Of a stretch of 64,000 bases of DNA, positions 13,806 through 55,767 are shown piece after piece. This stretch comes from Rhabdophis nuchalis (lineage: Eukaryota > Chordata > Lepidosauria > Squamata > Natricidae). The notes under the pieces were generated by a model. The model was not told where the DNA came from. It was given only the letters and a program-made list of their open reading frames with translations, and made no database searches. The first letter of the stretch is position 1. The number at the start of each line of letters is the position of its first letter. The position numbers and the translations under genes are program-made. The DNA lies in the NCBI GenBank assembly GCA_039707465.1, contig CM077646.1, positions 82,236,715 through 82,300,714 on the forward strand, given 5' to 3'.

Positions 13806-14448
13806 TATAAAAAACTCCTCTATACTCTAAATGCAGTCGTCTTTTTGTGAAATATTGAACTGAAGAAAGGATCATATTGGGAAGCCCTTGAGAGCCTTCA
13901 GTTAAGAAATAAAAAGTCCATATTCAGAAAGAAACTTGCAATAAAAGCCAATTAAGATTTAATGACAACTTCAGCTTTAATGTTGTAAAACAGTGTTTAT
14001 CCTCTCCTTGCACTGTTCAATTTAAAGCTGTCACATAGCTTTCTGTGTCAAACAAGACAGAAGAGAAAATTAGAACATTACATCAACTATGCAATGTAAC
14101 TGATTAGCACTGTAACTAACTATTATAAAACTATAATTATATAAAAAGTGACTGCTATAAAAGGATAAAAAACAGAATCAATACAGATGTACAACCACAA
14201 TAGGATAACCCCTTATGTTCAGAACATCATTTTACAAAAAAAAAGTCTCAACTTCACAGCTATTCTCAACTTCTCTGTAAATATCAATTTCTGCTCAAAA
14301 GATCTGCATATTCAGTTGATTTTTTCCCCCTTTCTCTTCTATACCCCCAAAGTAGGATTTCCTCTCTTTCTTCTAGTTATAATTCTTCTCTAAATTATTC
14401 CATTACATTGCAAAAAATATACTATTATTTGTCTTGCAGACATATGTA
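13806..14448. other. AT-rich intronic DNA, nothing recognised
   Basis: No recognisable element or exon. Confidence 0.4.
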
Positions 14449-14944
14449 CTGTATTTTTCAGAGTATAAGACGCACTGGAGTATAAGATGCACCAAGATTT
14501 AGAAGAGACAAATTTAAAAAAAAGTTTTTGCATTCTGCAAACCTCCCAAAAATGACCTGTTTTTTGCGAAAATGGCTCCATGTTGGTTTGGTTTTTTTTA
14601 AAAGGGCATGCATAACCTTTAGGAAGCTTGCAGAGTGTGCTCCTGGGGTGGAGAGCCAAAAGCGGCCCATTTTTTGTCAAAAAAGGGACATGCAAAGCCT
14701 TTAGGAGCTTGAGAGCTGGGGGGGGGGCGGGAATTGAGCAAAAATGGACCATTTTTTATTCATTTCTGCCCTCCCCAGCCTCCAGGAGCACTCTGGAAGC
14801 CTCCTAAAGGCTATGCATGGCTATTTTAGTGAAGGGGATAGGGTTTTGGAGGCAAAAAATGCTGTATTCGGTGTAGAAGATTCACCCAGATTTTCAGCTT
14901 CTTTTTGAGGGAAAAAGGTGTGTCTTATACTCTGAAAAATACGG
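14449..14944. mobile_element. TA-flanked DNA transposon, GTATTTTTC-AGTATAAGACGC family
   Basis: 496 bp with inverted ends: CTGTATTTTTCAGAGTATAA on the left and TTATACTCTGAAAAATACGG on the right, each bordered by TA. Non-coding interior with poly-G and poly-T runs. Non-autonomous. Confidence 0.75.
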
Positions 14945-17088
14945 TAAATTGTAAACAATGACTTTCTTGTTAAAGATTAATGATCTGAACAGGAGCTTTC
15001 CGAAGCCTGAAAATTAACACTTTTTCTCCAACTTTAATTAAAGAGAAGTAGATTACATGTTCATAACATGATGCTTTAAATATTCCAAAAAAGGTTTATG
15101 AAAGGAACTATACTTGTGGCTTTAAAAAGAAGAACGGGAAAGAAGGGGATTTATTTTCTTCTCTCTATGCTTCAAAGTTTTTCTAAGAAAGCCCTCAGTG
15201 ACAAATTGCTTCATAGTTATGTGGAAATGAAGGTACAGGAGAAAGCCAAAAGAATCAAACTCTCCACCCCAGGTTTTTAACCCTGGTAATCTATATCTCT
15301 GTATACTTGCCAATAATATAACTGACTATCTAATTCACACATCTGAAAGCTTTTAAAAACCTCAGAACATAAAAGATTTTTTTTTAAAGAAAGAGCATTA
15401 GTAATTTAAGTTCTCAAAGGCAAAATGTGTTACTCATTTACTCAACACAGGATTCTCAATTTAAGAGGTTTTCTATACCACCAGCCTTCCAATTCCCAAG
15501 ACTACAATACACAATGGCATGAATGAATAATTCTACATTGTCTTTACCTTTCTGTGTTAATATCCAAAACGTCATAAACAAAATCGCATCTATGTTTTTT
15601 CTGACCTGCTATTTTCAAAATTTCAATATCATCATCTCCCAGCTGACCAAAGCTTGAGTATCCACAAAAGTGAAATCTGATTTTATAGATGAATTAATGA
15701 AGTTCCCTCATCCCTCCCACCCAAAAAAGAAACAGTGGTACCCCCATTCCTCTTATCATATATCTATATTGACATCTATCTATACATATTGGGTACATTG
15801 TGGGAGGAAAAAATACCTTCTGAAAAGCAGGGATGATAGAAAATCAGACAAAACACAAGCCAACACTGCTAGATACAGCAGCTCCATGACCCTGCTAACA
15901 CAGCTATTCTAAGCAGCTGCAAATTATGCTGAGATGTCACAAATCCCAAATATCACATTGTCTTGTAAGTGGCAGCAAAATTTGTGCTATTGTGCATTAA
16001 GGAAATCTTCCTGCACAGTGTGTGTGTGGGGGGGAGGGGGGGTGAATCAGACTGTAGGAAGAATCATTTAAAAAAAGATACAAAACCAAGATTTCCATGA
16101 AGAAAACATTAAATCTGTACAGCAGAAAGGGAAAGAAGATTTATTGCATCTGCTCTGATTTTGGATGGGAATTAAATGCTGAGGATGCAAATCTGGGGTA
16201 GTGGTAGTGAAAAATCAGTCTTCTAAGCTGTCACAAAAGATATTCCTACTTATATAACACTGGCACCATTATGAATCTCAAAAGAAGAAGAAAAATTTTG
16301 GAGAAGTACTGAAGAAGGGATAAAGAGACAGCAGGTCTTATATAGGATGGCTTCTGAAGACGGCCAGCAAGTTGAACATCTGCTGACAAGCTAAAAGGAA
16401 ATCCAGAATTCTTCCCATTATTAATTGCAGCTACCAACAACTGGAATCTAAAGTCTTATTGTGTACTGTATTTATAGATGGAGGTTTCTGACTTCCCTTT
16501 CTCTTTGCAGCTCCCTAAATCTCTTCAAGAAGAGATTTTTGGAAATACAGTCATATCTGGTGTTGAGAGATTAGAGCTTGAGGGAGAAAATGTAAATACA
16601 GGCGGAAACTGGCATTCAGACCAATAAGAACATTTTGGTGGGGTTAAAGAAATATTAAAACAGCTCCTATTTCTGAAAGTGAGGTCTGTAATGCTGAACC
16701 AATTCAATAAATATGGCCAATTTCTGCCAGACAGGTATACTGGCAAGAATTTATGGAAGAAAACAAAGATAAACCCACAGAATAGACTGTCAAAGCAAAT
16801 GACTGATTATGATACTGGCTAGATATCACTAGAATCAGTGAAGAAAATGCTGCGTTAAATCTGAAAAGACAATCATTTCAACACATACATTTTTACACAC
16901 ACGCACATACACCAGCATCAAGAAACAAGAGTATTGTATTTAGAAGTGTAAGAGCTAGACCTTGAAACTGAGCACTGAAGTTAAAAAAAATGGAATCTTC
17001 CCAAAATAAGAGCAAAGGGCTTTTGCTGGCATCCTGTTAAACTTTTAACTTTTAAAAGATGCTTAACTAATGGTTTTTCACTGTCATT

Positions 17089-17090
<2 letters not shown>
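14945..17090. other. AT-rich intronic DNA, nothing recognised
   Basis: Holds a G-rich run near 16024-16042 and short noise ORFs. No exon or element identified. Confidence 0.4.

Positions 17091-17124
<34 letters not shown>
17091..17124. repeat. (TA)n microsatellite
   Basis: Runs directly into the Tigger-like element. Confidence 0.95.
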
Positions 17125-17127
<3 letters not shown>

Positions 17128-17358
17128 TAATCCCTCGTTTTTCGCGGTTAATCGGGACCGGACCCTTCCGCGGAAACTGAAAAACCGCGATTCGCAATAC
17201 ACTATACCGGAAACTTGAGTTGGTGGACATCGTTTAAAGCAAGCACTAGGGGGCGCTTGTCTCCTACCAATGCATTTTTTTCCTATTCTGTATTATTGAA
17301 AAACCCGCGAAGCACTGAAGCCGCAGAAAATGAAGCCGCGGAAAACGAGGGATTACTG
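17125..17358. mobile_element. Tigger/pogo-like short DNA transposon
   Basis: 234 bp with inverted ends CAGTAATCCCTCGTTTTTCG and CGCGGAAAACGAGGGATTACTG, with TA on both sides. It contains several CGCGG motifs. The left TA belongs to a (TA)n run and the right TA to a (GGTA)n run. Confidence 0.82.
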
Positions 17359-17414
17359 TAGGTAGGTAGGTAGGTAGGTAGGTAGGTAGGTAGGTAGGTA
17401 GGTAGGTAGGTAGG
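17359..17414. repeat. (GGTA)n microsatellite
   Basis: About 14 tandem GGTA units that switch without a gap into GATA units. Confidence 0.95.
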
Positions 17415-17517
<103 letters not shown>

Positions 17518-17618
17518 TCTCTCTGATTTATTTATTGATCAGCTCATAAAACTAACACACACACACACACATATATATGTTACGTTTTTGAGCTGATGAA
17601 TAAATAAGTCAGGGAGAC
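17518..17618. repeat. Inverted repeat around (CA)n(TA)n
   Basis: Arms 17518-17557 and 17579-17618 are inverted copies (about 34 of 40 bases pair), with CA and TA dinucleotides between them. Probably a small repeat element or an imperfect fold-back. Confidence 0.7.
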
Positions 17619-18839
17619 TAGGATAGATCTATTTCGAGCTTATTAGCTCTCATATATATATGCCCTCATATATATATGCCTTCCCTTCCTTCCCTTCCCT
17701 TCCCTTCTTCCCTTCTCCTTCTTCCCTGACAAATAGGAGGGAAAATTTAAAATCAGAATGGTTAGTATTCAGATTAATCTAGGTATCTGAAACACTAGCC
17801 TACCTTGGATGAACTATACATCTTTCAACTCCATTTACTTTTATAAACCACTTAAAGAAGCACACATACAGAATTGTCCTTATTAGATTTTTATCCTGCC
17901 TTTATTACTTTATATAAAGTAGTTTTTACTTTAGCACCAGAAGAATTTTGATAAGTTTTGGACATGGAACATTTTTTCTGCTATGGGTGTGTGACGCAAA
18001 TGAAGATAAATATAATTACAAGCCTGTATTAAAACAGCCGTTCCAAATATGTTTGAATGAGAACAACAAAAGTGTCAGCTTTCTAAAGAGAACAATGAAG
18101 TCATTTCAATTGTTGGCATACAGGTGATGGGGAAAGTTGCTGCTGTCCAAAAAAAGGTAAACAAAAAGGGAAACATTCCTACTAGGAAATGTTTGTGAGG
18201 AAAGAAGGTTAATTTTTTTATATGTAAAGAAATTTGAGGTTTGAACTGAGATAGCATCTGAAAGGACAATCCAAATAAGTAGTCTGCAGAATTTCTGAAG
18301 TACTTTCTAGGTGGGATTCTTGGTTGGAAATCCAAATTACTAATAGGAAACCAGAATGAGACATACCAATGTAATTCCAAAGAGACAAAATACTGTAATT
18401 ACTAAGGCCAATAAAAAGGCTTCTTTGAATGTATATCCATGAATTGGCAATCTCAAGTGACTCAATATTCCTTCTAGCATCTAAACATTAATGGGGTGTG
18501 GAGAAAGTGGATTGGGCCATGCCAGGAATAAAATGCATTAGGCATTTTAAGATTTGACTGTAAGAGCCTTCAGAAAGCAGCTGCTGAGACTGGTGTGCCC
18601 AGTCAAAGAATGCATATTGAACACAAAGTGATCATGTATAAGTGAGGGTGTTTGTTACATGCTCCTTTTACCCTAGAATGGTTTTTACTACCTTTACTCT
18701 ATCTGGGAAGTTGACCTTATTTCTTAAAAAAGCACTGGACTATGCCACTTATAGACAGTAAGAAAGATGACTCTGATGAAAGTATGCAAAACTTGCTACC
18801 TAAACAAAAGGGGCTGAAACACCTTCCTAATTCATTTGA
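17619..18839. other. Intronic DNA with CCTTC-rich stretch, otherwise nothing recognised
   Basis: A 15-base unit (ctcatatatatatgc) is duplicated at 17649-17681, followed by a (CCTTC)n-like tract to about 17726. Confidence 0.5.
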
Positions 18840-19105
18840 GTAATTAGAGGGGAAAAGAAGGTACAGCATAGAACTGAGGAGAAATTTCCTGACAGAACAA
18901 TTAATCAGTGGAACAGCTTGCCTCCAGAAGTTGTGAATGCTCCAACACTGGAAGTCTTTAAGAAGTTGTTGGATAGCCATTTGTCTGAAATGGTATAGGG
19001 TTTCCTGCCTAGGCATGGAATTGGACTATATGACCTCCAAGGTCCCTTCCAACTCTGCTATTGTATTGTATTGTGTTGTGTTGTGTTGTGTTGTATTGTA
19101 TTGGC
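18840..19105 (+). mobile_element. CR1-type LINE, 3' end
   Basis: Encodes remnants of the CR1 ORF2 C-terminus (RRNFLTEQLISGTACLQKL-like) followed by ctccaaggtcccttccaactctg, the usual squamate CR1 3' UTR. It ends in a tandem ttgtattg/ttgtgttg tail, the CR1 hallmark of short terminal repeats. 5'-truncated. Confidence 0.82.
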
Positions 19106-20680
19106 AGTTTTGCATTGTTTTGTTATTATAGCCAATCTCTTGTTTTTAATTGTTGATTGGGGGCTGTCCAGAGTTCGATATAAAATGGGTGGCTATATAA
19201 ATGTTTTAAATATATAAATTTCTCTCATAAAATCATATCACATAGGCTCTTGGCCTAAATGGCCAAAGAAACAGCCAAGAGTTTAGAACTTTAATGAAAA
19301 ACTAACACGTTTTCAGCCATCCAGATTTTTGTGTGTACAAAATATGCCTATCAGAACTACATGAACCATAAAGGCATTTTACAAATAAATATGATGCCAG
19401 AAACTGTAGCTTTGTAAAAATGTTGGCTTCTCAGGTGGGAGGCAGCTTGCCAAGGGCCAAGAGAAGCCACCTGTTTACTTTCTATGTTCCTGTAAGGGTA
19501 AATTGAGACTGACAAACCATTCCCTATAATTAAATACATGATACTAGATGAAACTGCATGCTGTCTTTTCACTAGTCCACTTCTCAAAGTCTTTCTTGTA
19601 CGTTAATGAGGTTAAGCAGCTATGGGATCCAGTTCATTCTAACAAATTGAATCCATGGAAGGCTGCTGTCAAACTAAAATTAAGAACTTGGTTTCTTACA
19701 GGAGCCATTTCCTAATTCCTCAATGGATCCCTACAAAGTTTAGAAACTCATCTGCTCAGAGAAGTTTGAAACTTGACATCTAGTTTCAAAGACTAAAAAC
19801 TTTTCAGGAATAAATATAAGAAAAAATTAGGGTGAAATTGTGACAAATGAATTACAGGGATGAGGTGGGATGGAGGGACAGAGAATCCAGATAAACAGAT
19901 CACTGAATTTATCCTTGTTTCCATCAGAAATCTCAGTGCTTTGAAACAGTACAGATTTTATGCTACAAACTGGAGCGGGTCCTGTAAATAAATGTTATGT
20001 TTCTACTGTAAGAAAATACATGTATCTCTGAGCCAACCTTTCCAGCATAAAAGTAGTTTAATATTATTACCACATGAAAAATGATCACTGTGAAGTAATG
20101 TAGCTGTCAAAGCTCAAGTCATATTTTATTTAAAAAAAAGAATTTATTTATGAAAAACAGAACTCTTAAAAACACCACAGTAATAAGAAAAAAAAAATCA
20201 CTTCTCTCTGCCCCTCCTTCCCAATGTTTCTACCAAACCAAAAAAAAAATGTTCATGCCATGGATGATGACATACAAGTGAAAATCAGGAATTCCTGACC
20301 TTTTCTTTAGCAAAGTGCACACAAAAGTACTTACATACTACATTTGTAATCATTATGCTTGAAAATTAGGGCACAATGAGCATGACACTCCTTAGAGCAG
20401 AATAATCTGGGAAAATAACAACTTAACAAATATCAAGAGTCTTGCTGTATCAGACAAGACCATTTTAGCAGGCTGTTTTCCTCACTGGCCAATGAATGAT
20501 TCCGGGAAGGTTAAAAACAGGCTAAGCTGCCCAAAGTTCTTTGCAACTATTATTCTTCAGAAAGTGATATCCAAAGACATGTTACCGCCTTGAAATGATG
20601 TGGATCATGACTGAAGACCACTGCTGTCTTTTCCCTTAATTTCTCTATCCACCCCTTACCATTAATATAAAAAGGAAAGA
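19106..20680. other. AT-rich intronic DNA, nothing recognised
   Basis: No exon, RNA gene or element recognised. Confidence 0.4.
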
Positions 20681-20703
20681 GAGAGAGCGGGTTATAAATA
20701 AAA

Positions 20704-20736
<33 letters not shown>
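20681..20736 (+). mobile_element. L2-type LINE tail with (ATT)n
   Basis: agagagagcgggttataaat followed by (ATT)n matches the 3' terminus of the L2-type LINEs at 31.8 and 34.6 kb. Only the last few tens of bases remain. Confidence 0.6.
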
Positions 20737-21133
20737 TCTAACTCTGCAAGATAGGAATTGGGTCATGGTCCCCTTATTGATATAATTGAGTGGACTATCA
20801 TCCTCCATGACTCTTAAAAATTCTTTCAACTATCCATAGATATTCAGGCATTTACCCTTTTGAAAGAGTGCCCTGTGCCTAAATTTTGGTTTTAGCAATG
20901 TGTATGCTACATCCCCAAGTTGACCCCAAACTATATTCATAATGTGTCACAATGGGAAGTAAACATATTGAAAGTAGTAAACTATAATTACATTTCAACT
21001 GAACTTAAATCTATGGTGGTTTTTTTACTTATCTAATTCTCACTTCTGATTCTGCTGTTCTTTGATGTACAACACAATTCACCAGAGGAATTTTTAGTAG
21101 ATGAGTAGAGCTTTTCTATGGAAGAATTTCAAA
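20737..21133. other. AT-rich intronic DNA, nothing recognised
   Basis: No recognisable feature. Confidence 0.4.
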
Positions 21134-21141
21134 CTCTAGCC

Positions 21142-21667
21142 CCAGGATGGCGAACTTATGGCACGGATGCCACAGGGGGCACGCAAAGCCATTTCTGAGG
21201 GCACGTGAGGCATTGCCCTGTCAGCTCCAGCGCACATGAGCATGCTGGCCAGCTGAATTTCGGCCTTGATTTTCAGCCATTTTTTGCCCTCCTGAAGCCT
21301 CCAGAGGGAGAAAAATGGCCCAATGGGCAACCTGGAAGTCTAATCCTGAACTTCCGGTTTGTGTGTTGGGCCTTTTTTAGCACTCCCCAGGCTCCTAGAA
21401 AACCTCTGGAGCCTTGGGAGAGCAAAAAATGGACCTACCGGGCCCAACGAAAGTCAGAAAAGGAGCTGTTTCTGGCCTCTGGGGGAGCCCATTTTTGCCC
21501 TCCCCAGGCTCCCAAAAAGCCGTGTGTACATGCGCTGGACAGCAAGGGGTGTCTCAGGGGGCAAGGCATGGGAGGGATTAAATTATGGGGGTGGGCACAC
21601 GAGCGTGCACAATAGCGCGAGTGTGTGTGCTTTAGGCACCTGAGGCGAAAAAGGTTCGCCATCACTG
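21142..21667. mobile_element. hAT element, GATGGCGAACCTATGG family
   Basis: 526 bp from ccaGGATGGCGAACTTATGG to AAAAAGGTTCGCCATCACTG. Perfect 8-bp duplication ctctagcc (21134-21141 and 21668-21675). GC-rich non-coding interior. Related copies lie at 55350 and 63509. Confidence 0.88.
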
Positions 21668-21675
21668 CTCTAGCC

Positions 21676-22545
21676 AATTAACTTGGATGTCTTGATTGGA
21701 TGTATTTTATGTGATTTCTTCAGGATCTATTAAATTGTGGAAAACCTATAAAGGAAATCAATCTGTAGTGTATTCATGTAAATTTGATTATGGTTGCAGA
21801 AGAACAGAAACTGAATTTCTCCTGGCCTACCTTAAGCCCCTCTGAGTTACGATGTATAATTTATCTCAAGGACAATTAATTTTCAGAGTATGCGTTCATA
21901 GATGCAATAAGATTATATTAAATTATTTGGTTCACAGCTCACATCCTTACCTAATATGATACAAAGAATTTTAATAAACTGTCAATGTTTTCTCCGTGGA
22001 CACCCCACATACTAAAAACAAAAGATCAAAATCAAGTAGGGAGAGTGATTGCAGAGTTTGGTTTTGTTGTTACTATTTTCAAAGACTAACCAAACCACAA
22101 TTAAATTACAAATGTGAACAAATATGATAAATCTATGTTGCTGAAATGAAATATAAAAGGCTCTTCCTGCCCTAAAAAATATACCTGATGTAACCATGAA
22201 ATTGTCTGACATGCCATGATAGTACAGAGATTTTTAGTCTCTGTCTATCTCTGCTCTCAAGCCCAGCCACTTAAGGCATCTTCCACTATCACTAACCAGT
22301 GTATGAAGCTCCCTTCCTATGTGTGATAATAGAAAAGGCTAGAAAATATGTCAAGGTAAAAATGGCCTCTGTGCTCACTCTAACTTGGTGAGAAGAGGAG
22401 GATTTGGATTTCACTTTAGAGGGAAAAATGAGTTGGATCAAGATTGAATTGAATTTCATTTAAATTGATGGTTGGATAAATCTGAAATTAGCAACAGTTC
22501 ATACACCTATCAACATTGTTGTTTCAATCAGAACAGAAACTGACA
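21676..22545. other. AT-rich intronic DNA, nothing recognised
   Basis: No recognisable feature. Confidence 0.4.
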
Positions 22546-22880
22546 CAGATAATCCTTGACAATTGAGCTCAACATTTCTGCTGGTAGATCCTGATTTTAT
22601 GACCTTTTTTGCCACAGGTGTTAAGCAAATCACTGTAGTTGTTAAGTTAGTAACATGGTTATAAAGTGAATTTGGATTCCCCATGGATTTTGCTTGTCAG
22701 AAGGTTGCAAAGTGATTGCATGAATAGTGCAACCATCATAAATACAATCCAATTTTGTTCATGTGACTATGGGGATGGTGCAATGGTCATAAGTGTGGAA
22801 ACTGATCGTAAGTCGCTTTTTTCAGGGCTGTTGTAACTTTAAGGTCAATAAACAAATGGTCATAACTAGAGGATTACCTG
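22546..22880. mobile_element. TA-flanked DNA transposon, CAGGTAGTCC family, decayed
   Basis: Starts CAGATAATCCTTGACAATTG and ends cataactagaggattacctg followed by TA. The interior (gttaagttagtaacatgg, ttgcttgtcagaaggttgc) matches the copy at 13399. Confidence 0.68.
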
Positions 22881-22882
22881 TA

Positions 22883-52743
<29,861 letters not shown>

Positions 52744-53159
52744 TTGTCATCGGGAGCTACCAGCTGAAAGCCAGGGCCGGGCTGCCTCCCAGTTTTCCCG
52801 GAAACCGCCGGTTAGCCCTCCCCAACTCCGCCCGGGAAGGAAAAGTATCCCGAGAAATGCGCGTCGGCTCCAGCGGCGGCAAAAGCCTTTTTCGCATGGA
52901 GCAGGAAGGGGAGGAGCAGGCGGTGGAGGAGGCAGCGCGCAGCGCGCGCAGCAGAGTCAGGAGGACGCGGGGCGGAGCTTCCCGCCCGGGGACGCCCGGA
53001 AAGATGCTCGGCCTCCGAAGGGGGTGGGTGAGGGGGAAAAGAGGCGTGGCCGGGAAGTTGATAAACGGAGAGGGCGTGGCCAGAAGGGGCTCATTGTGGA
53101 TCGTAGTTCGGATGGGAGAGAACGCTCCCTTCGCGGAGTTTGGGTTCTTTTAAGTAGCA

Positions 53160-53345
53160 GAATAGAATCAGAATAGAGCTGGAAAGGACCTTGGTGGTCT
53201 TCTAGCCGAGCCCCCTGCTTCAGCATTTGTCAATCATTTCAATCATTTGTCCAGAATAGTATAGGGTCTCCTATTTCAATAGGAGACCCTATACTATTCT
53301 GGACAAATGATTGTCCAATCTCTTATTTAAAAACCTCCCGTGATG
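53160..53345 (-). mobile_element. CR1-type LINE end remnant containing a hairpin
   Basis: agagctggaaaggaccttgg and ggtcttctagccgagccccc are the complement of the CR1 3' UTR. The 74-bp hairpin at 53240-53313 interrupts it. Confidence 0.7.
53240..53313. repeat. Perfect palindrome, 36-bp arms, 2-nt spacer
   Basis: Arms 53240-53275 and 53278-53313 are exact reverse complements around tc. It lies about 120 bp upstream of the ATG7 CpG island, inside a CR1 remnant. Confidence 0.95.
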
Positions 53346-53349
53346 AATT

Positions 53350-53935
53350 TTTCAGGAGGCAACTGGACTTTCTTGGTTTTTTTTCTTTTGAAGACGTTTC
53401 GTTTCTCATCCAAGAAGCTTCTTCAGCTCAGACAGGATGGTGGGTAATGGAAGGATTCATATTCCTTGCAGACAGATGGTCATTTGCATTCTTTTAAACC
53501 AGTGGTTCCCAACCTTTTTTTGGACATTCCCCACCTAAGCATCTTTAAAATCCTGGTGCCCCCCCCCCCAGTGACATATAATTCTTACTTTATTCAAAAA
53601 GTGAACTCTACTCAAGCAGAGGAAGCCTAAAAGGCCATTAACTTGGTTTAAACAAGGTTTCAAATTGCCCCCATTAAAAATCAAATGGCTCCCCTATGGG
53701 GCCTGGATCCCACATTGGAAACCACTGTTTTAGAAGGTCCTTGAAGCCTTTGGAGGTTTATCTGTGGCCTCAGGGTCATCTTGAGTAGTGCTCCTGGTTC
53801 CTGTATAGTCTGCAATTGTTGGGGAAGGAAGGAATATAAACCCTTACACTATCCTGTCAGAGCTGAAGAAGCTTCTTGGAAGAGAAGTGAAACGTCTTCA
53901 AAAGAAAAACAAGAAAGTCCAGTTGCCTCTTGAAA
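53350..53935. mobile_element. Penelope-like or related repeat with inverted arms, split by an hAT
   Basis: Arms 53350-53438 and 53851-53935 are imperfect inverted copies (aggcaactggactttcttgg ... ctcagacaggat against its complement). The motif cttcttggaagagaagtgaa / acgtcttcaaaag is common in vertebrate repeats that I associate, tentatively, with Penelope-type elements. An hAT (53500-53727) lies between the arms. Confidence 0.5.
53500..53727. mobile_element. hAT element, CAGTGGTTCCCAACC family
   Basis: 228 bp from CAGTGGTTCCCAACCTTTTT to CATTGGAAACCACTG. Flanks ttttaaac and ttttagaa match at 6 of 8. A related copy lies at 59683. Confidence 0.8.
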
Positions 53936-53991
53936 CAGCACCTTTGGGCAACCATGACCTGGATGACTGAGAATCGCTACAGGTGATGAAG

Positions 53992-54574
53992 CAGGGTGGA
54001 TAAAAATCAATGATTTTTTTTAAAAAAAATAAAAAAAAATCGGATTTTTTAAATTTAAATTGAATTTTTTTATATAAAATGCTTTTTGAGGAAAATATAT
54101 TACCATCAAAAGGTTATTCCATCATGAAATAAAGATTAGTTTTTTTATTATGTAGAATAAGGCTGTATATGTTTAATTTTTTTGGTAAATAAATTCCATT
54201 AATCCATTTACAATGTCATGTTCTTCCAGAGGTTTTTGTAAGATTATTGGGCAGTTTCTCTGCCTACAAGATATTATCACAGATGCTTGGTTTACTTTTG
54301 CAGTTCTCAAAACTGAATTTGACTCAGCAGAGATCACATGCCTCATCTTCACAGCAAAAATGTTATAACATGAACAGAGTTGGAAAAAAAGGCCTTAATT
54401 CTAATTTCTACAAACCTATGAATACAGAATCAACCCCTTCAGTGCTAAGTTTCAAGACGTTCAGTAAATAGAATAGAAACAATATTTTTCTGATTGTTTG
54501 GAGTGGAATAGATCTGCACAAGAAGAAATTGAAACTAAGTGTGAGGAGGAAGGGGCAAGCAGACAAGCAGCACT

Positions 54575-54669
<95 letters not shown>

Positions 54670-55046
54670 TAAAATATATATATATTGTTTAGCCAAATTA
54701 GCTAACAAACATGGATGTTTGTTTAAGCAAATAACATATGCTGTAATGTTATTGTTTCAGTTGAATAAATCTATTTAAATTGTTATTATTTAGGTAATGA
54801 TTATTTTTCTCCTTCCTAAGTACAACAGAAAAGTTGTCCAAATATGAATGATTAACCTATTAAACGGGGGATAAAAAAACTAATATGAAAAGTTGTTATT
54901 CTAAAAATCTTCATCTACTTGCATATTATAAGTTATACCAGCAAGAATTAGTCTTTATGTAGAAAACTATGATTTAAATCAAGCTTTTTTCACTAGTGAT
55001 TTAAATCGTGATTTAAATCAACTTGATTTAAATCAAATCCACCCTG
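53992..55046. mobile_element. Long hAT-like element, CAGGGTGGATAAAAAT family
   Basis: 1,055 bp from CAGGGTGGATAAAAATCAAT to GATTTAAATCAAATCCACCCTG. Perfect 8-bp duplication tgatgaag (53984-53991 and 55047-55054). No transposase frame. It contains a (TA)n array of about 90 bp. Much of the ends is degenerate gatttaaatc palindromic sequence. Confidence 0.88.
54579..54667. repeat. (TA)n microsatellite
   Basis: About 44 TA units inside the hAT-like element. Confidence 0.95.
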
Positions 55047-55349
55047 TGATGAAGGACCCACAATGTCTGAAGGCAAACTGTTCCACTGGTTAATTGTCTT
55101 CATTGTTAGGAAGTATTCAACTTTGAGACTCCCAGAAGCCTGTGATTCCATATCACAAAGACTGGTATAATTAGCAGAGGAAGACTGGCATAAGTGGCAA
55201 AAGCTTTCAAATTAAAATTTCAAAACACAAATCCTGGCTTAATTTACAGATAAATGTGATTAATTCTGGAGATATTGGGTTGCATAGACTTATATGGCTT
55301 TGCTCCATAAGTATTCACTTTGCTCACAGATAATCAAGATATCCCATCT

Positions 55350-55767
55350 CCGTGATGGCGAACCTATGGCACACATGTCACAGGTGGCACGCGGAACCAT
55401 TTCTGAGGGCACGCGAGGTGTTGCCCTGTCAGCTCCAGCATGCATGCACACACTGGCCAGCTGTTTTTCGGCCTTGATTTTCAGCAGTTTTCAGCAGAGA
55501 GCGAAAAATGGACTTACCGAGCTCACAGGAAGTTGGAAAATGGGCTGTTTCCAGCCTCCCGAGGGCCTCTGGGAGGGCAGCATTTTCGCCTTCCCCAGAC
55601 CCCCAGAAAGTTGTGCATGCATGCGTGGAACAGCAGGGTGGGGTGTCACGCACGCATGCACAGGGGGCATGGCATGGGGGATTAAATGGAGGTGGGCACC
55701 CGAGTGTGTGCAATGGTGGCAAGCGAGTGCTTTTGGCACCCGAGACCAAAAAGGTTCACCATCACTG
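55350..55767. mobile_element. hAT element, GATGGCGAACCTATGG family
   Basis: 418 bp from ccGTGATGGCGAACCTATGG to AAAGGTTCACCATCACTG. Flanks tcccatct and tcctatct match at 7 of 8. Clearly homologous to 21142. Confidence 0.85.

Noticed and set aside
21205..21643. Overlapping frames of 136 and 94 codons, and similar ones at 55294-55876
   Set aside because: They lie inside hAT elements of the same non-coding family.
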